From positions 1 to 5,301 of the forward strand of contig JAHILQ010000225.1 of NCBI GenBank assembly GCA_018896985.1: a DNA stretch of 5,301 nt, given 5' to 3'. The DNA comes from Nitrospinota bacterium. GTDB taxonomy: Bacteria > Nitrospirota > Thermodesulfovibrionia > Thermodesulfovibrionales > UBA1546. The notes below the pieces were generated by a model. The model ran no database searches, had not been told where the DNA came from, and saw only the letters and a list, made by a program, of their open reading frames with translations. Positions 1 to 4,286 of the stretch are shown piece after piece (within the stretch, counting starts at the first letter, position 1; the number at the start of each line of letters is the position of its first letter). The position numbers and the translations under genes were made by a program.

Positions 1-1
1 G

Positions 2-190
2 AAAAACATGGCAGCAGCGTTCAAGGCTAAATATCCTGATGTCCCATGGAAGAAGGTCGCCGGATTAAGGGACAAACTCATTCATTTCTATTTTGGCGTC
101 GATTATAAGATTGTCTGGAGCATCGTAAAAAAAGAACTCCCAAAGTTGAGTAAGCAGGTAAAAGAGATTTTAAAGCAGGAAGCCGATTAG
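2..190 (+). CDS. hepT: HepT-like HEPN toxin, C-terminal part (5' end outside window)
   Basis: This is the C-terminal ~60 residues of a HepT (formerly DUF86) protein, the ribonuclease toxin of MntA/HepT toxin-antitoxin pairs. The segment YPDVPWKKVAGLRDKLIH is typical of the family. The signature RX4HXY is complete: counting from the ATG at base 8, it is R21, H26 and Y28. Arg and His form the HEPN active site, and Tyr is the residue that MntA AMPylates. The ATG at base 8 is probably internal. The frame stays open to the window edge (K-N before the Met), HepT proteins are normally about 110-140 residues, and the helical N-terminal half is missing. The partner nucleotidyltransferase would be expected just outside the left edge. 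The protein is clearly different in sequence from the second HepT at 3726-4124, so this is not a recent duplication. The family call is firm; whether the gene is intact cannot be judged here. Confidence 0.85.
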   Translation, partial: KNMAAAFKAKYPDVPWKKVAGLRDKLIHFYFGVDYKIVWSIVKKELPKLSKQVKEILKQEAD

Positions 191-260
191 CCATACCGCT
201 TGCAGTTGATGAACGATCATAAACGATTATTTGTTTGTATCTGAAGCTGCTAAACATCTC

Positions 261-3164
261 TTACATCTCTGCCAGCAGCCCTCTGTGCGTGAAAAGCAGA
301 TAGGCTTTTGTTTTCAGGGAAAGGATTTTACCTGCCGCCTCCTTGTAGATATCCATCTGAAACCTGTATTTTTCGGATAGTAAAGGCAGATCTCCATCTT
401 TTACAGGAAATGTCTTGTAGTCATAGACACTGGCAATATTGTTTTCAATGATTACCCTGTCAATTCTTCCTCTGAAAACAGTACTTCTTTTTTGCAGGAT
501 AAAAGGCAGTTCGGAAAATGAATTTCCATGGGGCAGGATTATGTTATTTAGATGTCCGTTTACTTTCAGCGACTGAAAATCAGTAAGCACAATACCGCTG
601 AGTTTCTGAATATCCTCATCAGAAAGGAATTCATTTTTCAGCAGTGAGAGAGTTCTTTCATTTACGCCCTCAGGCATCAGAATTCCCTTTGAGAGTTCTT
701 CAAACAGCCTGTGAAAAATCCTGCCGAGTATAACCCATTCTTCGCCGTGAGTTATCCTTATGTCCAAGTCCTCTGTGACGTCTCTCCATTTTACATCTGC
801 TGTGAAAGGCAGAGGTTCTGTGAATACATGCTCCTGCGCAGTTAACCTTGGAGAATGAGAAATAACAGGCGAGGGAAGGGAATCAGAATAAACCCTATCT
901 ATTTCTGTCTCAGTAAGTATTTCAAAGAAATCAGTTCTGCTGTTTATTTTTCCATTCTTTAGTATGTCAAAATTTTCTGTGAGATACGCAAGCCTTCCTG
1001 CAGGAGATTTCTCTTTGTTCAGAGCGCCAAGCATGCACAGAAAATCCCTTGCCCTTGTAACAGCTACATAAAAAAGGCGTTTTCCTTCCTCAAGTTCTTT
1101 TTCCTTCCTTCGTGCGAACTCGGCGATATTTTTCCTTTTTGCAGAATCTTCTTCGTATGCGATTGAGATCCTGCTGCCTTCTTCATCTATGACAATTGAG
1201 CTGCTTCTCGGAGTGTCTGCCTCATCAAGAGACGGGAGGAATACCATCGGGAACTGAAGCCCTTTTGCGGCATGTATTGTCATTATCTTTACTGCGTTCA
1301 TGCCCTCGGTGTTTATATTTGCCTTTGGCTCATCCCCATCCCTTGCCTTGATGAGTTTCTCCCTTATCTCAAGCCCTGAGAAACCGGCTGATTCATAGGA
1401 CTCAATTAGTTTTATAAATTTCTTTATGTTAGCCTGCCTCTGTTTTTCCCTGTAGTGTTTCCAGCCTTCTGTCTCTGTGAGCGCCTCCTCAAGTATTATT
1501 GCAAGAGGTGTGTTCTTTGATTTCTCTATCCAGTTATGAAGCATCCTGAATATCCCTGAGAATTCCAGTTCAGCCTGAAGTTTATTTATGAGAGGCTGGC
1601 TGTTTTCTCTACGAGTCGGTAGACCCGCAATCAGATTTAAGAGGGTTTCATAATCAATTCCGAACAGCGGGCTTCTCAGCGCACAGAAAAGACTGTAGTC
1701 ATCATGAGGGTCGATAATAAAAGAAAGGAGTTCCCGCAGCAATGCAACCTCAGGTTCATCGTAGAACCCGATGCCTTTCACCACAATAAAAGGTATATGC
1801 TCTTTTCTCAGTGCGCTCTCAAATAAGGCGAGGTGAGTCCTCTTTCTTAAAAGCACTGCCATGTCTCCGAAGGCGCAGGGTCTTTTCTTGTCTCCGTCGG
1901 ATATTTTATATATGCCTGCAAGGGATCTGATTCTTTTTGCCAAAACAGATGCCTCTTTTATGCGGCTTTTCTTAATGTTGTCTCCTGCTTCTGCAAGCGC
2001 AAGCTCAACCCTTCCTTCTCCTTTCCTTGTGGCCTCAAAATGCGCGTATCTTGTCCGCCATGTCTCATGAAGGGCAGGGGGCATGAGTTTCTCAAAGAGG
2101 GCGTTTGCAAAGTTTATGATTGCAGGCAGGCTTCTGAAATTTTCTTTTGCCTCTTCAAAGTGATATTCATTTCCGAGCCATTCGGAAAGCCTGTTTTTTG
2201 CTTCTTCAAACACGCCTGCGTTTGCTCCCCTGAAGAGATAGATTGACTGCTTGTCGTCTCCGACAAGGAATATCGTAGGAGTTTTCCCTTTGCTCCTTTT
2301 TGATCCAATGCCTGAGCGCCATTCCTCTGTGAGTTTGTCTATAATCTGCCACTGGATTGAATTTGTATCCTGAAACTCATCAACGAGTATATGGTCTGTA
2401 TGCTCGTCAAACGAATAGAGGATGTTCTGCCATTCAGGGTGGCTGGACAGCGCCTCGTATGTCATGATCTCAAGGTCATCAAAATCAAGGAGATGCCTTT
2501 CAAGTTTTTTGTTTTTATATTGTTCAAGGCATTTTGAGTAGAGCTCAAGGATTCTTTTTTCTTCCCCAATCCCCCCTTGCCCCCCTTTAGCAAAGTGGGG
2601 ATGGGGGGATTTTCTGAGGGGCGAAGGGGGATTATTCTCATTTTCTGTGGACTTCAGCAGCAGTTCAGAAATCGGTCTTTTTGCATAGAGGGTATTAAGG
2701 ATTGAAAATACCTTATCCCATCCCTTAATCCCCCTGTCTTTCATCATGTCAAAGAACAGCGCAGGCTTGTCTTTTTCTTCCATCACGCATTCATAAACAG
2801 CCTCTGACCAGAGAAGAGATGCCTCAAACTCATCCATGACATCAAGCGAAGGGTCTACTCCAAGTTCTATTGAGAAACGCTTCAAAAGTTTAAGGCAGAA
2901 TGCGTGGATGGTTGATATTCTCATCAGCGGCATCTTTTCTTTAATCATGAGGAACAGGTCGGGATTTTCCCTTTCAAGGATGTTGAAGATTCTTTCCTTC
3001 ATCTCCGCCGCTGCCTTTTCAGTGAATGTGATACAGAGGATTTTTTCTATCTCAGAGCCGTCAAGGAGAAGGCTTATGTACCGCCTTGCCAGTTTTTCTG
3101 TTTTGCCCGAGCCCGCAGGCGAGGAAATGATTACGCTTTTTTGGGTGTCAAGGTAGCTGTTCAT
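261..3164 (-). CDS. AddA/RecB-like UvrD-family helicase with C-terminal PD-(D/E)XK nuclease
   Basis: This ATP-dependent superfamily 1A helicase-nuclease should process DNA ends for recombinational repair of double-strand breaks. Motifs run in order: Walker A AGSGKT (17-22), Ia TFTEKAAAEM (46-55), Ic STIHAF (84-89), II VDEFQDTN (261-268), III VGDDKQSIYLFRGA (301-314), IV ENFRSLPAI (341-349), V MTIHAAKGLQ (628-637) and VI LFYVAVTRARD (697-707). The nuclease domain has H818, D902 (GRIDRV), D915 and K917 (DYKT), and Q936/Y940, so it looks catalytically complete. At 967 residues it is shorter than typical AddA or RecB (about 1100-1250). Only 16 residues precede Walker A, as in RecB, whereas the rest reads like AddA. 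The start at 3164 is preceded by a weak GGGG Shine-Dalgarno. Residues 178-199 are encoded by an inserted palindromic repeat. No AddB-type gene lies on either side in the window. Confident as a helicase-nuclease; AddA versus RecB is less certain. Confidence 0.95.
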   Translation of the reverse strand: MNSYLDTQKSVIISSPAGSGKTEKLARRYISLLLDGSEIEKILCITFTEKAAAEMKERIFNILERENPDLFLMIKEKMPLMRISTIHAFCLKLLKRFSIELGVDPSLDVMDEFEASLLWSEAVYECVMEEKDKPALFFDMMKDRGIKGWDKVFSILNTLYAKRPISELLLKSTENENNPPSPLRKSPHPHFAKGGQGGIGEEKRILELYSKCLEQYKNKKLERHLLDFDDLEIMTYEALSSHPEWQNILYSFDEHTDHILVDEFQDTNSIQWQIIDKLTEEWRSGIGSKRSKGKTPTIFLVGDDKQSIYLFRGANAGVFEEAKNRLSEWLGNEYHFEEAKENFRSLPAIINFANALFEKLMPPALHETWRTRYAHFEATRKGEGRVELALAEAGDNIKKSRIKEASVLAKRIRSLAGIYKISDGDKKRPCAFGDMAVLLRKRTHLALFESALRKEHIPFIVVKGIGFYDEPEVALLRELLSFIIDPHDDYSLFCALRSPLFGIDYETLLNLIAGLPTRRENSQPLINKLQAELEFSGIFRMLHNWIEKSKNTPLAIILEEALTETEGWKHYREKQRQANIKKFIKLIESYESAGFSGLEIREKLIKARDGDEPKANINTEGMNAVKIMTIHAAKGLQFPMVFLPSLDEADTPRSSSIVIDEEGSRISIAYEEDSAKRKNIAEFARRKEKELEEGKRLFYVAVTRARDFLCMLGALNKEKSPAGRLAYLTENFDILKNGKINSRTDFFEILTETEIDRVYSDSLPSPVISHSPRLTAQEHVFTEPLPFTADVKWRDVTEDLDIRITHGEEWVILGRIFHRLFEELSKGILMPEGVNERTLSLLKNEFLSDEDIQKLSGIVLTDFQSLKVNGHLNNIILPHGNSFSELPFILQKRSTVFRGRIDRVIIENNIASVYDYKTFPVKDGDLPLLSEKYRFQMDIYKEAAGKILSLKTKAYLLFTHRGLLAEM
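1605..1627. repeat. Short repeat inside the helicase gene, shared with 4206-4227
   Basis: The stretch reads TTCTCTACGAGTC, then GG, then TAGACCCG. The intergenic copy at 4206-4227 reads TTCCCTACGAGTC, then A, then TAGACCCG. The two therefore differ by one substitution plus a GG/A change in the middle. Within this copy CTAC and GTAG can pair as a short hairpin. It codes for residues 513-520 (AGLPTRRE) of the helicase-nuclease, between helicase motifs IV and V, without disturbing the frame. It may be a fragment of a dispersed repeat that landed in the gene. Chance similarity is less likely but not excluded. Confidence 0.5.
2568..2633. repeat. 66-bp palindromic G/C-rich element inserted in frame in the helicase gene
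   Basis: On the coding (minus) strand the element begins AATCCCCCTTCGCCCC and ends GGGGCAAGGGGGGATT, which form imperfect terminal inverted repeats. On the plus strand an inner imperfect hairpin pairs 2568-2588 with 2592-2611 around an AGC loop. The span is exactly 22 codons and is translated as residues 178-199, a low-complexity Pro/Gly/His stretch (NPPSPLRKSPHPHFAKGGQG then GI). It lies between helicase motifs Ic and II, in what should be a surface region of subdomain 1B. Base composition changes abruptly from the AT-rich gene around it. From general knowledge, closely similar elements are dispersed in many bacterial genomes and are often annotated as NPP...KGG...GGI peptides. The exact ends are judged by eye. 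Confidence 0.85.
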
Positions 3165-3190
3165 TTTCCCCAGAATAACACAGCGGGATT

Positions 3191-3219
3191 TTTATATGCA
3201 ATGCATGGGAATCTGCCAT
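3191..3219 (-). promoter_or_regulatory. Candidate promoter of the helicase-nuclease gene
   Basis: On the minus strand, ATGGCA (3219-3214, 4 of 6 matches to TTGACA) is separated by 17 bp from TATAAA (3196-3191, 5 of 6 matches to TATAAT). Transcription would begin near 3184 and give a 5' leader of about 20 nt that includes the weak GGGG ribosome-binding site just before the ATG at 3164. The spacer contains a near-perfect 11-bp palindrome, ATGCA-A-TGCAT (3196-3206), which could be an operator, but nothing else supports that. The call rests on consensus only. Confidence 0.4.
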
Positions 3220-3248
3220 TTGACATTGAGCATTTCATATGATACCGT

Positions 3249-3278
3249 TTGACTTATAAGGTAACAGGGCGATAAGAT
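3249..3278 (+). promoter_or_regulatory. Candidate distal promoter for the mntA-hepT operon
   Basis: TTGACT (3249-3254, 5 of 6 matches) is followed after 18 bp by TAAGAT (3273-3278, 4 of 6). It would start a transcript near 3285 with a leader of about 55 nt. This is an alternative to the closer promoter at 3305-3334. It overlaps the inverted repeat at 3256-3297, so the two could be regulated together. Consensus evidence only. Confidence 0.25.
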
Positions 3279-3297
3279 GCTCAGTGATAAACCTTAT
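3256..3297. repeat. Inverted repeat upstream of mntA, possible operator or RNA stem
   Basis: ATAAGGT (3256-3262) and ACCTTAT (3291-3297) are exact inverted 7-mers with 28 bp between them. A competing pair is GATAAG (3271-3276) with CTTATC (3294-3299), and CTTATAAG (3253-3260) is itself a palindrome. Several related ATAAG-type half-sites are thus clustered in the divergent promoter region. They could bind a repressor, for example the toxin-antitoxin proteins, but this AT-rich sequence can also produce such matches by chance. Confidence 0.25.
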
Positions 3298-3304
3298 CTC
3301 AGGA

Positions 3305-3334
3305 TTGTAACTATCTATGTCATTGGGGTATAAT
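3305..3334 (+). promoter_or_regulatory. Proximal mntA promoter with the -10 box next to the start codon
   Basis: A perfect TATAAT at 3329-3334 is preceded by TTGTAA (3305-3310, 4 of 6 matches to TTGACA) with an 18-bp spacer. Only 5 bp separate the -10 box from the ATG at 3340, so transcription from here would begin at or within one base of the start codon and give a leaderless mRNA. The only Shine-Dalgarno-like sequence, GGGG at 3325-3328, lies upstream of or overlapping the -10 box and about 11 nt from the ATG, so it would not be in such a transcript. Confidence 0.45.
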
Positions 3335-3339
3335 TTTTA

Positions 3340-3723
3340 ATGGAAATGACAGAGGACATAAAGGTTTTACGGGATTTGCTAAACAAACTTAAAAAAGAAG
3401 GCAAGATAATGCTTGCATATCTTTACGGTTCCTATGCCTCTAATTTACAGCATAAACGGTCTGATATTGATTTGGCATTATACTTAAATACTGATGACAA
3501 AAAGGAAAGAGAGGATATCATAGACGCAATCCTCATGTCATCAGACAGACAGATTGGAATTCTCATGCTTGATGACGAAGACGAATCGCCATTTATAATT
3601 CAGGAAGCGATTAAAGGCATACCTTTGATAGACCCTGATTCCGAAAGCCTTTATAGCGTAGCCCATTACGCATTGCATGAGACAGAGGGCATTAGATATA
3701 AGAGAATGCTTGCCTCGGTATAA
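3340..3723 (+). CDS. mntA: MntA-type minimal nucleotidyltransferase antitoxin
   Basis: MntA is the antitoxin of HEPN/MNT toxin-antitoxin modules and inactivates HepT by transferring AMP from ATP to a tyrosine. The family signature GSX10DXD is exact: G30-S31, ten residues, then D42-I-D44, preceded by the usual hydrophobic strand AYLY. The 127-residue length fits the family. Asp42 and Asp44 should bind the metal. The third acidic residue, usually in a V-D-hydrophobic strand, seems absent: my alignment places Gly73 (QIGILML) there, with D78/D79 nearby. The start at 3340 is the first ATG, but a second ATG at 3346 (Met3) is possible, and neither has a good ribosome-binding site. The stop is 2 bp before hepT, so the pair is one operon and hepT translation is probably coupled to mntA. 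Confidence 0.9.
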   Translation: MEMTEDIKVLRDLLNKLKKEGKIMLAYLYGSYASNLQHKRSDIDLALYLNTDDKKEREDIIDAILMSSDRQIGILMLDDEDESPFIIQEAIKGIPLIDPDSESLYSVAHYALHETEGIRYKRMLASV

Positions 3724-3725
3724 TC

Positions 3726-4124
3726 ATGAATAACAAAATTGATAAACTCTTTTTCTTTCTTGATGAAACCATAGATTATTTCCTGCAAAAAATTGAAGGA
3801 ATTGACAGAGACAGGTATTTTGCTGACAGAGACATAAGAAACATCCTTGATAAGACCATAAATGACATAATCCTGTGTGCCGTAGACATTTCAGAAGAGG
3901 TATTAAAAGAAAATAAGAGAGCTATCCCTGAAACATACAAAGATACGGTCCTCGCATGCTATGAATTTACAGGAGAGATAGCATTAAAAATTGCCCCTCT
4001 GACGAAACATAGAAACGAAACCATTCACCAGTATCTTAAGATAAACTGGCAGAATATTGTAACAGTAAAAAACAAGCTGTCTGAGATTCGGGAGTTTGCA
4101 GAGAAGGCAAAGAGTTGCTTATGA
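3726..4124 (+). CDS. hepT: HepT-type HEPN ribonuclease toxin
   Basis: This is the toxin half of the MntA/HepT pair, a small all-helical HEPN protein acting in the cytoplasm as an RNase on mRNA or tRNA. The signature RX4HXY is exact: R96, H101 and Y103 in RNETIHQY. R96 and H101 are the expected catalytic residues, and Y103 is the expected AMPylation target. The earlier segment DRDIRNILDKTINDIILCA matches the helix that starts with a conserved DRD/R region in this family. The 132-residue length is normal and the gene looks intact. It has no strong Shine-Dalgarno and starts 2 bp after mntA, which fits translational coupling so that antitoxin is made first. Its last four bases form ATGA with the start of a response-regulator-like remnant. 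The actual RNA target cannot be told from sequence. Confidence 0.9.
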   Translation: MNNKIDKLFFFLDETIDYFLQKIEGIDRDRYFADRDIRNILDKTINDIILCAVDISEEVLKENKRAIPETYKDTVLACYEFTGEIALKIAPLTKHRNETIHQYLKINWQNIVTVKNKLSEIREFAEKAKSCL

Positions 4125-4222
4125 AAATCCTTATTGCTGAAGACAACACTGATAATAGAAAAGGCAACCCATTTTGTTATTTCTGTCTTCACAGGAAACT
4201 CTGGATTCCCTACGAGTCATAG
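4121..4222 (+). pseudogene. Remnant of a response-regulator (CheY-like receiver) gene, N-terminal stump
   Basis: The ATG overlaps the hepT stop as ATGA, and the first residues, MKILIAEDNTDNRK, match the first strand and acidic pocket (E7, D8) of a receiver domain. After about residue 14 the similarity stops, and the frame runs through repeat-like DNA to a TAG at 4220, for 33 residues in all. No phosphoacceptor Asp or later receiver motif follows. The layout suggests an operon of mntA, hepT and a response regulator whose remainder was lost by deletion or replaced by a repeat. The match is short, so chance is possible, but the position and the exact consensus support the call. Confidence 0.55.
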
Positions 4223-4244
4223 ACCCGTTTTCACGGGAATGACG
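4201..4244. repeat. Dispersed palindromic repeat (CTGGATTCCC...GGGAATGACG type) with an extra insert
   Basis: CTGGATTCCC (4201-4210) and GGGAATGACG (4235-4244) are the two ends of a REP-like element that, from general knowledge, is widespread in bacterial intergenic regions. ATTCCC (4205-4210) can pair with GGGAAT (4235-4240). Inside, CCCGT (4224-4228) can pair with ACGGG (4233-4237) around a TTTC loop. Compared with the simple form of the element, a stretch containing TACGAGTCATAGA separates the two CCC blocks. That stretch is what recurs at 1605-1627 in the helicase gene. There is no T-run after the hairpin, so a terminator role is weakly supported. Confidence 0.65.
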
Positions 4245-4270
4245 AAGAACAATCATGCATCATGTACAAA

Positions 4271-4276
4271 AGGAGG
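4271..4276 (+). promoter_or_regulatory. Ribosome-binding site of the flavodiiron gene
   Basis: A perfect AGGAGG lies 10 nt before the GTG at 4287. An in-frame TAG at 4278-4280 excludes any earlier start, so this site and stop fix the GTG as the start codon. Confidence 0.85.
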
Positions 4277-4286
4277 ATAGGAAAAG

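Noticed and set aside
8..10. ATG at base 8 as the true start of the left HepT gene
   Set aside because: The frame is open to the edge, the remaining protein lacks the N-terminal half of the family, and there is too little upstream sequence to show a ribosome-binding site.
191..279. Terminator between the convergent left HepT gene and the helicase gene
   Set aside because: The only arms found (GCTGCT 246-251 with AGCAGC 274-279) are 22 bp apart with no T-run, and one arm lies in the helicase coding sequence. The tandem ACATCTCT copies (254-261, 263-270) are too short to call a repeat family.
1861..2246. Two plus-strand open frames (1861-2070 and 2040-2246)
   Set aside because: Both lie opposite the helicase coding sequence, overlap each other, have no recognisable domain and are explained by the strongly conserved minus-strand frame.
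2114..2308. Minus-strand open frame of 64 codons in another frame of the helicase gene
   Set aside because: It overlaps helicase motifs III-IV, which are clearly encoded in the main frame, and its own product has no family resemblance.
2568..2633. CRISPR-like repeats or a frameshift caused by the G-rich element
   Set aside because: There is no regular repeat-spacer pattern, and the reading frame continues through the element with all downstream motifs in frame.
2836..3156. Plus-strand open frame of 106 codons
   Set aside because: It is antisense to the Walker A and motif Ia region of the helicase, and its composition looks like a reverse-strand shadow.
3220..3248. Perfect TTGACA at 3220-3225 as a -35 box
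   Set aside because: No acceptable -10 lies 16-18 bp downstream (TACCGT at 3243-3248 is poor). TATGAT at 3238-3243 is only 12 bp away.
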